Below, one piece after another: positions 8,795-17,230 of a stretch of 64,000 nt of DNA. How positions within the stretch are numbered: the stretch's first letter is position 1; each line of letters starts with the position of its first letter. This DNA is from Clostridium_AD sp036569345. GTDB taxonomy: Bacteria > Bacillota > Clostridia > Clostridiales > Clostridiaceae. The stretch is from assembly GCF_036569345.1 (NCBI RefSeq), contig NZ_DATCQT010000172.1, positions 1-64,000 on the forward strand. Direction: 5' to 3'. Below the pieces are notes generated by a model, which saw nothing but the letters and a program-made list of their open reading frames with translations, had not been told where the DNA came from and did no database searches. The position numbers were made by a program, and so were the translations under genes.

Positions 8795-9685
8795 ATGGAT
8801 AAAAAAATATTTTCCGGTCTAGAAAATATGGGTTTTGATAACACTGATAATATTAAAATCTATAATAAAGAAATAGAAAGTTTAAAAGAGAAAAAGGAGG
8901 AGAGCAAGGAGAAATCTCTTCTATATAATAAAGAAGTTACCTGTCCTGTATGTGATCACGTTTTCAACGCTACAACTGTAAAATCCTCTGCTTACAGAAT
9001 GGTAAAAAAAGATAGTGATTTTTTTATTAGGTATTCTTCCATTAATCCTTATTTCTATGATGTTTGGCTTTGTAATTCTTGTGGATACTCCGCTATGAAA
9101 ACAGATTTCCATACCATAAGAAGTATAGAAATAAAGGAAGTACAAAAGTCTATTACCCCCAAATGGCACGGAAGAATGTATCCGGAAATTTATGATGTTC
9201 ATATTGCTATTGAAAGGTATAAACTCTCCCTTTTAAATTATGTACTCACTAATGCAAAATCAAGTAAGAAAGCAATCAATTGTTTAAAACTCGCCTGGAT
9301 GTATAGGCTAATAGATACCGATGATTCTAGAGAAATGGAACTTATATTTTTAAAACAGGCTCTAGAAGGACTTAGCGATGCATATTATACCGAATCATTT
9401 CCCATATACGGCATGGATAAATACAATGCTATGTATCTTATTGGAGAGTTAAATAGACGCATTGGCCATACAGAAGATTCTTTAGTTTGGTTTAGCAATC
9501 TAATAACAACTCCTAATGTTAAACAGAATTTAAAGGAACTTGCAAGGGACATGAAGGTCTTGATTAAAGAAGAAGAGACTGCATTGTTAGTTTATACTGA
9601 CAATCTAAATAAATCTTCTACAGAGAACTTTGAGGCAGAAGAAACAACAAAAAAAACCAGTTTTTTTTCCAAAATATTCAAATAG
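8795..9685 (+). CDS. DUF2225 family protein
   Basis: A 296-residue cytoplasmic protein of the DUF2225 family. It has two zinc-ribbon-like pairs, CPVC near residue 50 and CNSCG near 92, then a helical TPR-like body (IERYKLSLLNYVLTN; YLIGELNRRIGHTEDSLVWF), and a basic tail after a Glu/Lys-rich linker. Relatives in Bacillus and Clostridia occur in stress-related settings, but their biochemical role is not established. Start is ATG at 8795 with GAGGTGATTAA upstream. Single-gene unit ended by the hairpin at 9700. Confidence 0.85.
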   Translation: MDKKIFSGLENMGFDNTDNIKIYNKEIESLKEKKEESKEKSLLYNKEVTCPVCDHVFNATTVKSSAYRMVKKDSDFFIRYSSINPYFYDVWLCNSCGYSAMKTDFHTIRSIEIKEVQKSITPKWHGRMYPEIYDVHIAIERYKLSLLNYVLTNAKSSKKAINCLKLAWMYRLIDTDDSREMELIFLKQALEGLSDAYYTESFPIYGMDKYNAMYLIGELNRRIGHTEDSLVWFSNLITTPNVKQNLKELARDMKVLIKEEETALLVYTDNLNKSSTENFEAEETTKKTSFFSKIFK

Positions 9686-9699
9686 TCATTAAGGCGAAC

Positions 9700-9767
9700 G
9701 AAAATAAATAACAAGTCAATATAATAGTATCTTTGATACTCACATACTGGATTTGTTATTTATTTTC
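9700..9767. terminator. Bidirectional terminator
   Basis: GAAAATAAATAACAA (9700-9714) pairs perfectly with TTGTTATTTATTTTC (9753-9767) between two convergent genes. The loop holds a second small stem (AGTATC / GATACT). Confidence 0.65.
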
Positions 9768-9816
9768 ATATACCTATGATTATTAAATTAGTTATCCATA
9801 TAAACGAATTTATATT

Positions 9817-10506
9817 CTAATCTAATATTTTCAAAGGATCAAAGTCCAAATAATCACAGGAAGTGACTATATACTCTGTGCCTTCTTTATTTCCTTCATA
9901 TAACCTATTTAAAGATGGTCCATGTAAATGGCCATATATAACCTTCTTCACATTGTATTCTTTTACTAGAGCTATAAGTCCTGTTTGTTCGAACTTATCG
10001 TTAGTTGGTGGATAATGAAGCATTACAATGATTTCCTTATATCCATTCTTAACTGCTTCATCCAGTGAAATTCGGAGCCTTATTAATTCTCTATCAAATA
10101 TTTTTTCATCATGAGCCGTAAACCTTGCACTCCCAGGACAATTCCATCCCCGGGTTCCACATATAGCAAAATCTTCATAATTAAAAAAGTTGTTTTGTAT
10201 AAAGTCCATATCCGCGTAGAGCAAATTCAGCTTTGTAATACTACTCCACCAATAGTCGTGATTTCCTTTAATAAGTATTTTTCTACCTGGAAGCTTATGA
10301 ATCCATTCTAAATCCGACATGCCCTCATCAATATTCATGGACCACGATATATCCCCTGCAATTAATACAGTATCCTCGCAGGAAACTTTTCTAAGCCAAT
10401 TTTCTTTTATTTTCTCATGGTGATTGCTCCATTTTTCTCCAAATATATCCATGGGTTTATCTGAATTTATAGCTAAATGAAGATCAGATATTGCCCATAA
10501 CGCCAT
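9817..10506 (-). CDS. Metallophosphoesterase
   Basis: A 229-residue calcineurin-like phosphoesterase. All metal-binding blocks are visible: SDLHLA (D8, H10), GDISW, GNHDYWW, LHYPP and YGHLHG. These coordinate two metal ions for phosphoester cleavage; the natural substrate is unknown. No signal peptide, so it is cytoplasmic. Start is ATG behind AAAGGAGG. It follows the FlhB-like gene after only 15 bases and is the last gene of that minus-strand operon. Confidence 0.9.
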   Translation of the reverse strand: MALWAISDLHLAINSDKPMDIFGEKWSNHHEKIKENWLRKVSCEDTVLIAGDISWSMNIDEGMSDLEWIHKLPGRKILIKGNHDYWWSSITKLNLLYADMDFIQNNFFNYEDFAICGTRGWNCPGSARFTAHDEKIFDRELIRLRISLDEAVKNGYKEIIVMLHYPPTNDKFEQTGLIALVKEYNVKKVIYGHLHGPSLNRLYEGNKEGTEYIVTSCDYLDFDPLKILD

Positions 10507-10521
10507 AATATACCTCCTTTA

Positions 10522-10794
10522 TTAAAACTTATTTTTTTTCATTTGTGAATCTATATCCATCACATAAGCAATAACCTTTGCTATTGCATCATATAACTCT
10601 ACGGGTATTTCTGACCCTATATCAACATTTGAAAGCAAATTGGCTAATTCATCATTTTGAACTATAGTCACATTGCTCTCCTCAGCCTTTTGCAAAATTC
10701 TATCTGCAATATACCCTATTCCTGCTGCAGTTACTATGGGAACATCATATCCTTGTTCATATTTTATTGCAGTGGCCTTTTTTATTTTTTTCAT
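10522..10794 (-). CDS. FlhB C-terminal-like protein (YlqH type)
   Basis: A 90-residue protein equal to the cytoplasmic C-terminal domain of FlhB/EscU export-switch proteins, without the membrane part. The stretch ATAIKYEQGYDVPIVTAAG aligns with the FlhB region after the NPTH cleavage site, but the NPTH itself is absent here. Bacillus YlqH has the same form. The ATG at 10794 is preferred because GAGGTG lies just before it; the upstream in-frame ATG overlaps that site. It stands next to a FliK-like gene, and FliK is the natural partner of FlhB-C in hook-length control. Confidence 0.85.
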   Translation of the reverse strand: MKKIKKATAIKYEQGYDVPIVTAAGIGYIADRILQKAEESNVTIVQNDELANLLSNVDIGSEIPVELYDAIAKVIAYVMDIDSQMKKNKF

Positions 10795-10891
10795 CTTAAT
10801 ACACCTCATTAATGCTTTAAGTTATAGCCTTAGACATATGAAATAAAATATATTCGCACTTATTAACTATTTTTAAAGTGCCTTCATACTA

Positions 10892-12910
10892 TTATACCTT
10901 TATATTGATTTTATTAAAACTTCTATCGTCAAAGAATTTTCCGCAATTTGCTAATGTAAACTCGTTAGTCTTATTATTCACTTTAATACTAACTTTATAA
11001 TTAAGATTAGATAACTCTTTATTTAATTTTTCTTTACTAAGGTCCAAAACTTTAACAAAGAATTCATTACACTTAATATCAATATTCATATTATTATTAT
11101 TAATTTTAATATATGCATCCACTGTTCCCATGTTTATTGTCTTTACGCTAGTAGCAATTTGTACATTCTTACTATCTATCTTTTTACCTTTTTTTCTATC
11201 ATCCTTAATAATTAATTTTAATTGGTATTCATTTTCTTTAACATTTATAGGCAAATCCAAGTAATAATATTGTTCCGAGATAGAATTAAATATTTTTATA
11301 TCATTAAGTTTTTGATCAAATACCTGCATAACCTTCTCATATGTTTCCGGTTTTAGATTAAGCTTATTTTCAATGATCAATTTAACTATATTCTTAATCT
11401 CGTCAGTCTTTATTTTGATTTGCTCTTTAATTAGTGTATCCGTATTTGAATTTTGTATATCAATTTTAGGATTATTTATAATACTGTCTGTGCTAGAAAT
11501 ATTTAATTCCTTTTTTATCATATTTATAATTTCATTAAGTGAATTGTTTTTACCATAACCATTAACCTTAGTGTTTATAGCATTTTTATTATCTAACCCT
11601 ATTTCACTAACAGTTTCCTTTTGTAATTTATTTTGAGGGATATTCTCTTTTGAATTTATAGTTTCTAAATTCTTACTGGTAGAGGCATTTTGATTTATGT
11701 TTAATTTCTCCTCTAAATTTCCTATTAATTTAAGATGATTCTCTGGACTCAATACTATTTGCTCTGTCTTAATAATTTTATCCACTAGTGTCTTTATTGT
11801 GTCATTATTAAAACTACTTCCATTTTGTAATTTAAAATTATCATTTGAATTTATATTTTCATCCCATTTTAAATTATTAATTATAGAATTCAAAACTTTA
11901 TTATCAATATTTAAAATTTTGTTATTTATATTTAAGCTTTTTAACTCTTCATTTATTAGGGTAATTATTTGTTTTGAGTTTTTTATGTCAACAGGATTAT
12001 TTGAATTTTTAGTTTTATCCACAATTTGTTCATTATTATTAAATATTTTATCTGGTTTCATTTCTTTATTATTATTTGTAAATTTAAAATTTATGAAATC
12101 GTCTTCTTGAAAACCCTTAAGTTCAGAACTATTTTGATACTGTTTAATTGAAGGGGTCTCAATATTTTTTATTGTATTTTTAGTTGTATCACTATTTAAA
12201 AGATAGTCGTTTATATCTTTCAGATTATTATATACTGCAGACTCTCCTTTAAATAACTTTATAAAACTCTCAAAATTTCCTTTAGTAAGTTCAATGTTAT
12301 TTTCTTTAAATAATAATATCTCATCAATATCTAAATTCTTTAGAGCATTAAAAAAATTTTTTAATTGTTTTGTTATTTCAATAGCCTTTTCACTATTAAC
12401 GTCAATATTTCTACTATTAAGATATTTGTCAATAAAAATATCCTCTTTGCTAGGATTTAAAGATATTTTTTCTCTAAAATCAATTAAATTTTTTATATCA
12501 CTTACATTCTCTTTAGTTAAAGGTATATCATGTTTTATCATTTTCTCAAAAATCAAGGCATCTGTTTTGTTATCACTTAGAGGTTTCCCATTAGGGGTGG
12601 TTTCTAAAATGTCATTTTCTACAATTTTGCCATCTTTATCTCCATTTACTAATTTAATCTTAAGCTTGCCATCTTCAAAACCTTCTACTTCAAATTTTAA
12701 CACACTGCCATCCATAGTTTGATCAAGTGCTTTATCCAGTTTCGCTGGAAATTGCCATCCATCTAATAATTTTAAATTAACTTCTCCATCTTGCTGCCCA
12801 CTACTTACTATTTTTGCATTGAACCTTTCACCAGCTTCAAAAGATAGTTTACTAAAGGCTTTTTTAGCTTCTGGATTCTGCAAAATTGAAATATTGCTAA
12901 TTATCGACAT
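10892..12910 (-). CDS. FliK-like large protein (YlqG type)
   Basis: A 672-residue protein, very rich in Asn, Lys and Ile over its middle part (about 100-540), which looks disordered and low in complexity. The N-terminal ~95 residues (GERFNAKIVSSGQQDGEVNL, LKFEVEGFEDGKLKIKL) and the C-terminal ~130 (YYLDLPI, MGTVDAYIKINNNNMNIDIK) look folded; the latter resembles the FliK/Flg_hook C-terminal domain. Position before the FlhB-C-like gene fits ylqG-ylqH of Bacillus, whose roles are unclear. No other flagellar gene is in the window. Start is ATG behind GGGAGGTGAC. Confidence 0.7.
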   Translation of the reverse strand: MSIISNISILQNPEAKKAFSKLSFEAGERFNAKIVSSGQQDGEVNLKLLDGWQFPAKLDKALDQTMDGSVLKFEVEGFEDGKLKIKLVNGDKDGKIVENDILETTPNGKPLSDNKTDALIFEKMIKHDIPLTKENVSDIKNLIDFREKISLNPSKEDIFIDKYLNSRNIDVNSEKAIEITKQLKNFFNALKNLDIDEILLFKENNIELTKGNFESFIKLFKGESAVYNNLKDINDYLLNSDTTKNTIKNIETPSIKQYQNSSELKGFQEDDFINFKFTNNNKEMKPDKIFNNNEQIVDKTKNSNNPVDIKNSKQIITLINEELKSLNINNKILNIDNKVLNSIINNLKWDENINSNDNFKLQNGSSFNNDTIKTLVDKIIKTEQIVLSPENHLKLIGNLEEKLNINQNASTSKNLETINSKENIPQNKLQKETVSEIGLDNKNAINTKVNGYGKNNSLNEIINMIKKELNISSTDSIINNPKIDIQNSNTDTLIKEQIKIKTDEIKNIVKLIIENKLNLKPETYEKVMQVFDQKLNDIKIFNSISEQYYYLDLPINVKENEYQLKLIIKDDRKKGKKIDSKNVQIATSVKTINMGTVDAYIKINNNNMNIDIKCNEFFVKVLDLSKEKLNKELSNLNYKVSIKVNNKTNEFTLANCGKFFDDRSFNKINIKV

Positions 12911-12996
12911 AAGTCACCTCCCATTTTTTTATCATAACAATATTCATAAAAGTATCATTGTTTTATTATCGTCTAAAACATTTTTTTTTAAAGGGT

Positions 12997-13029
12997 ACAG
13001 TTAATAATTATATTTTAGTTATTAACTGT
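12997..13029. repeat. Hairpin between tyrS and the FliK-like gene
   Basis: ACAGTTAATAA pairs with TTATTAACTGT around an AT-rich loop, with a T run about 10 bases to its left. It may be a second tyrS terminator or an operator of the FliK-like operon. Confidence 0.4.
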
Positions 13030-13043
13030 CCTAACAAAAATAC

Positions 13044-13083
13044 AAAAATAAAAAACAAAGTTAAAATATAAATTTTAACCTTG
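13044..13083 (-). terminator. tyrS terminator
   Basis: On the minus strand, CAAGGTTAAAAT (13083-13072) pairs with ATTTTAACTTTG (13067-13056), followed by TTTTTTATTTTT. It lies 17 bases after the tyrS stop. Confidence 0.75.
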
Positions 13084-13099
13084 CTTTCACAAAATTTTT

Positions 13100-14320
13100 C
13101 TATTCTATAATCAGAGAAAAATATTTTTTCTTTCCTTTTTTAATAAGTATACTATCCGCTTCAAAATCAACGTCTAAAAGTGTTGCATTTTTATCTTCTA
13201 TTTTTGTTTCATTAATAGTTAAACCACCCTGTTCAATTAGTCTTCTAGCTTCTGCTTTAGAAGGCACTACTTTAGTGTAGACTAATATATCCATTATCCC
13301 TGCACCCTTCATGTCTATTGGTATAGAAATCGTAGGTATGCTACTCATATTACTTCCACCACCAAATAAAGCCTCTGCTGCTGTCTCAGCCTTAATAGCT
13401 TCTGCTTCTCCATGGATAAGTTTTGTAACCTCATAAGCTAAAACTTTTTTTGCCTCATTGATTTTTTCATCCTTTAAAGCACCTAATCGTCGCACCTCAT
13501 CCATTGATACAAAAGTAAGTAGTGATAGACATTTTTCTACATCTGAATCTGCAATATTTCTCCAGTATTGATAAAAATCATAAGGGGATGTTTTATTTGC
13601 GTCAAGCCATAAAGCACCGTTTTCCGTTTTCCCCATCTTCTTGCCTTCACTATTAGTAAGTAATGCACAAGTCATCCCATAAGAAGATTTGCTTTCTTTT
13701 TTTCTTATTAGTTCCATTCCTGCAATTATGTTAGACCATTGATCATCTCCACCTAATTGCATAGTACATCCATATTTTTGATTTAGCATTAAAAAGTCAT
13801 ATCCTTGCATTAGCATGTAATTAAACTCAAGAAAAGATAACCCTTTTTCTAATCTCTGCTTAAAACAATCAGCAGTTAACATCCTGTTAACTGAAAAATG
13901 CACCCCTATATCTCTTATAAAATCTACATAATTTAAGTTTAATAGCCAATTTGCATTATTTTCGAGTATTGCTTTATCGTCCTTAAAATCTATAAGCCTT
14001 GAAAGTTGTAATTTTATGCAGGATATATTGTAATCAATCTCATCTTTTGAAAGCATTTTCCTCATATCTGTTTTACCTGAAGGATCACCTATCATTGCAG
14101 TTCCACCGCCAACTAATGCTATTGGTCTATGTCCTGCCCTTTGCATATGTGCCATAAACATCATAGCAATAAAGTGACCAATATGTAAGCTATCTGCTGT
14201 TGGGTCAAAACCTATATAAAATGTAACCTTTTCTTTTGCTAATATATTTTTTATTTCCTGCTCGTGAGTAAGTTGTTTTATATATCCTCGCTCAATAAGA
14301 GTATCATATACATTTTCCAT
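13100..14320 (-). CDS. tyrS: Tyrosyl-tRNA synthetase
   Basis: Class I tyrosyl-tRNA synthetase of 406 residues, normal length. HIGH is intact at 46-49 (PTADSLHIGHF), the KMSKS loop is the common variant KMGKT near residue 229, tyrosine-pocket features (YDFLMLNQ, QLGGDDQWSNI) are present, and a C-terminal S4 RNA-binding domain (SKAEARRLIEQGGLTIN) closes the protein. Start is ATG behind AAGGAGGAGG. Expression is governed by the T-box leader upstream. Unlike leuS, trpS and lysA it is followed by an ordinary terminator. Confidence 0.98.
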   Translation of the reverse strand: MENVYDTLIERGYIKQLTHEQEIKNILAKEKVTFYIGFDPTADSLHIGHFIAMMFMAHMQRAGHRPIALVGGGTAMIGDPSGKTDMRKMLSKDEIDYNISCIKLQLSRLIDFKDDKAILENNANWLLNLNYVDFIRDIGVHFSVNRMLTADCFKQRLEKGLSFLEFNYMLMQGYDFLMLNQKYGCTMQLGGDDQWSNIIAGMELIRKKESKSSYGMTCALLTNSEGKKMGKTENGALWLDANKTSPYDFYQYWRNIADSDVEKCLSLLTFVSMDEVRRLGALKDEKINEAKKVLAYEVTKLIHGEAEAIKAETAAEALFGGGSNMSSIPTISIPIDMKGAGIMDILVYTKVVPSKAEARRLIEQGGLTINETKIEDKNATLLDVDFEADSILIKKGKKKYFSLIIE

Positions 14321-14367
14321 AATTTATTCCTCCTCCTTATTATAATTATCATTTATTTTTTTAAATA

Positions 14368-14655
14368 AAAAAAACGCCCCTATGAAAGGGACGAAATAAT
14401 TCCGTGGTACCACCCAAATTGATTTAACAATCCGCTTTTCCCTTATAACGTAAGGTCTACCCGTCTCAGCCTACTCATCATCTTCGATGCTGTTTCATCT
14501 TCGATGCTACCTACTCATCATCTTGGATGCTGTTTCAGCTTAAAGCTCCAGAATGTATTTCACTGTATTCCTTAACTAGTTCACACCTACCACTAGCTCT
14601 CTAAATAATTTTTACAGTTACTTTTTTCTTTCATAGCCTTTTAGATATAATTTTT
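14368..14655 (-). promoter_or_regulatory. T-box leader RNA (tyrosine)
   Basis: The T-box sequence GGGTGGTACCACGGAA reads on the minus strand at 14415-14400. The terminator CGTCCC / GGGGCG (14392-14372) is followed by a T run, and AGAGAG marks stem I near 14605. The specifier is most likely TAC (Tyr) in the context GAAATACATTCTGG, around 14555-14560. Between stem I and the antiterminator lies a tandem duplication with 40-base period (14471-14540), giving three CATC-NAA-GATG mini-hairpins. The duplication seems to enlarge the stem II/III region. Confidence 0.9.
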
Positions 14656-14665
14656 TATGTTATTA

Positions 14666-14693
14666 ACTATATATATATACTTAAAGTATATCA
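14666..14693 (-). promoter_or_regulatory. Candidate promoter of tyrS leader
   Basis: On the minus strand TTGATA (14693-14688), 16 bases, TATAGT (14671-14666). It would start the T-box transcript near 14659. The rest of 14694-14816 is AT-rich with no gene seen. Confidence 0.55.
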
Positions 14694-14816
14694 AGTACCC
14701 TAACCACTCATTTTCTGTGTTTATACACATCTATCTGCTTATTACGCTAATTTGCAATCATATTCTCCCTAACCTATAAATATATCGTTAAAAACCTATC
14801 TAACACTAAATCAAAT

Positions 14817-15962
14817 TTAAATAAAATTTTTAATTCCTGGAAAAATAACTTTAAAAGTATTATCATCCTTTGAATCTACAAATATAATTTTACCATATTT
14901 AATAAAAGCTTTTTTCATCCTCGCAAAACCTCTTCCAGATTTAGCAAACCTTTTTCTATCATCTAATGCTATTAACTTATCATATATCCACATATTCCTT
15001 TTTAAATAATTATGACGATTAATTTCAGTTGAAAAAAATAAATTTCCAGGACTAACTACACTTACACTGTTGTAGCTTACTAATATTTCGATTTCCTTAT
15101 AAAATATAGTATAATCCCTATAAAGGATCGCATTTTTTACGGCCTCATGGACTGCACCTATAGGATAATTTAATGGGAATATCTTTTTAAAAAATTCTTC
15201 TACCCTATCTAACATGTCTAATAAGTTCCCCTGTACAATTGTAACCTCATCAAAGTTATCATTTACCTTATTTACAATCTTTATCATATTATGAGGTAAA
15301 TAAATACTATTAACTGAAGAAAATACTAATAACCCTCCCAGGGTCACTACCCTTTTGTTATAATCTCTTTCAACAAAGGCTATTCCTGCATTGTCCATAA
15401 ATTCTAACTTGTTGCTGTCATTTACTAAAATGCCCTTACTTAAAAAAAACTTATTTATTATGTTAAAATCCAAACTATTAGTATCACTATTTATAATAGG
15501 CATAGTTTCGATATTGAGGCTGAAATTTTCTTGTAAACAGGAAATCAATTCTTCTTTGCGCATGGTATCTGTTGTAGAACCTCGCCTAATGTAAAAAGCC
15601 CCATTTTCTCTTAATTGATATGGTTTCTGACCACCATCATATATGGTTATGATAGCTAAATTTTTACTTTGATGTACTACAAACTCTATAGATACTGGAA
15701 TAGGTGGTTCACATCTTGAACTAATAATTTGTTGTATTTGTTCTTCTTTAAACTCATAATCATTAATGCCTATAATTATTTTTGTTTTATCTTCCACTCC
15801 AATAATAATGTATCCTCTTCCTCCACGGGAGTTTGCTATAGCACATACGTCCTTAGCTAATTCCTTTTTACCACTTTCCATTAATATATCAATTTTCAAC
15901 TTATAATCTAATTTTGTACCCTCATCCCTCTTTAACAACAAACTAATTCTTTTGGTATCCAT
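14817..15962 (-). CDS. AlbA_2 (Schlafen-type) ATP-binding protein
   Basis: A 381-residue protein. The N-terminal ~130 residues form an AlbA_2/Schlafen-AAA-like domain (EGTKLDYKLKI, ANSRGGRGYIIIGVED, FYIRRGSTTDTM). The C-terminal part looks like the GHKL-type HATPase_c_4 domain of such proteins (GAVHEAVKNAILYRDY, SPGNLFF). Family members are usually called putative transcriptional regulators or RNA-binding proteins; function is uncertain. ATG at 15962 is chosen, with GGGGTG before it; the in-frame GTG upstream is part of that ribosome binding site. Stands alone between two terminators. Confidence 0.75.
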   Translation of the reverse strand: MDTKRISLLLKRDEGTKLDYKLKIDILMESGKKELAKDVCAIANSRGGRGYIIIGVEDKTKIIIGINDYEFKEEQIQQIISSRCEPPIPVSIEFVVHQSKNLAIITIYDGGQKPYQLRENGAFYIRRGSTTDTMRKEELISCLQENFSLNIETMPIINSDTNSLDFNIINKFFLSKGILVNDSNKLEFMDNAGIAFVERDYNKRVVTLGGLLVFSSVNSIYLPHNMIKIVNKVNDNFDEVTIVQGNLLDMLDRVEEFFKKIFPLNYPIGAVHEAVKNAILYRDYTIFYKEIEILVSYNSVSVVSPGNLFFSTEINRHNYLKRNMWIYDKLIALDDRKRFAKSGRGFARMKKAFIKYGKIIFVDSKDDNTFKVIFPGIKNFI

Positions 15963-16035
15963 ATATTTCACCCCAAACGCGCTATAATAATATATTATGT
16001 TTAAAGTTATACAATGTTCAAATATAATTATAGTT

Positions 16036-16076
16036 TACAACAAAAGACGATGGAATACCATCGCCTTTTGTTGTAT
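16036..16076. terminator. Terminator behind gerKC
   Basis: ACAACAAAAGACGATGG pairs with CCATCGCCTTTTGTTGT around AATA. It ends the minus-strand germination operon. Confidence 0.75.
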
Positions 16077-16102
16077 AAAAGAAATCATATATTCAAAACA
16101 AA

Positions 16103-17230
16103 CTATTGAAAATTTTTAGTATCCCCAATGTTCATTATTTGTACTTTTACTTCCATCTTTAACTCAGTTTTATTAATAATATCACCTTGAATTTTTATTT
16201 TGGGGTACTTTTCATCAAATTGTTCCTGTATATCAAAAATATCCACTCCTAATCCCTTATATTTTGCAAATATAGAGTTACATGCATCTTCAATATTTTT
16301 TTCTGCTTGTTCTTGAATTTTATTGATATTCTCCTTTGTAAATACAATACTTTTTTGAGCCTCCCCAAAATCCACCTTAACTTTAATCTGCTTTTTTAAA
16401 TGAACAATCTTACCATCATAGCTAACTTCTGTCTTAGTTTTACTTTTTAAAATTTCTAAAGTTACAAATTTGTTAATATCAAGAGGGTTAGTTACTTCTA
16501 AGGTACCACCTGAAATATCATTTATTAAGAAACTAAAACCTTCACCTTCACCTCTTTCTAATATACTAATCATCCTATCATTTTTAATTACTGCTCCACC
16601 GTTTATTTCTAATTTTGCATCTATAGCATCTTTTTTAATATCTATTATAGGTACTACATTTGCTTTATCGCCAAATGTTCTTTGATTGTAAAAATCATTA
16701 AAGGTTAATGTGATAGCTCTTGAAGTTGTTTTAATATTTTCTATAATTTGCACTAAAAGTAATCCAATATATTTTTCTTGAACAATATCAATCTTCATGA
16801 GTTTCTCTGGATCCCCTACATATACTGCAATATACGGCCTTAAAAGTAATTCTTCATCACGGTCTAAAAAATCTATAAAATCTTCAACGCCATATTCCGC
16901 AGCCGCTTGAGTAAATATTATGGCTTTATTTTGTGTCCAATTTAATTTATAACTAGCAATAGCATTCATATCTCTAACGGCTTCAAACATTGTTTTACCA
17001 TTTCCTTTAAATAAGATTCTTTTGTCCATCCCTGCACCCGCTGATGCTGATCCTCTAACTCCCTTAAAGACTTCAGCATACAAGATAGGATTTCCATTAT
17101 GATCCACATCTATCATCACGGCAGTAACAAATAAAACCCTATTAATATCCTTATAACTAAAACATGATGACATAATAAAACAATTCATTATTATACAAGT
17201 CATAACTAATATTTTTTTACACTTATTCAT
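16103..17230 (-). CDS. gerKC: Spore germination lipoprotein GerKC (Ger(x)C family)
   Basis: A 375-residue C subunit of a Ger-type nutrient receptor in the inner spore membrane. A lipoprotein signal peptide is visible: Lys near the N-terminus, hydrophobic core, and lipobox IMSSC, then SYKDINRVLFVTAVMIDVD typical of Ger(x)C proteins. C-terminal features (IFAKYKGLGVDIFDIQEQF) also match. The start at 17230 is chosen over two upstream ATGs because of AGGGATGA before it. It overlaps the end of gerKA by 8 bases, so the two are coupled. Which of several Ger receptors this is rests on gene order. Confidence 0.88.
   Translation of the reverse strand: MNKCKKILVMTCIIMNCFIMSSCFSYKDINRVLFVTAVMIDVDHNGNPILYAEVFKGVRGSASAGAGMDKRILFKGNGKTMFEAVRDMNAIASYKLNWTQNKAIIFTQAAAEYGVEDFIDFLDRDEELLLRPYIAVYVGDPEKLMKIDIVQEKYIGLLLVQIIENIKTTSRAITLTFNDFYNQRTFGDKANVVPIIDIKKDAIDAKLEINGGAVIKNDRMISILERGEGEGFSFLINDISGGTLEVTNPLDINKFVTLEILKSKTKTEVSYDGKIVHLKKQIKVKVDFGEAQKSIVFTKENINKIQEQAEKNIEDACNSIFAKYKGLGVDIFDIQEQFDEKYPKIKIQGDIINKTELKMEVKVQIMNIGDTKNFQ

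Noticed and set aside
11373..12722. Several open frames antisense to the FliK-like gene
   Set aside because: They mirror the Asn/Lys codon bias of the real gene (giving Ile/Leu/Phe-rich frames) and lack ribosome binding sites.
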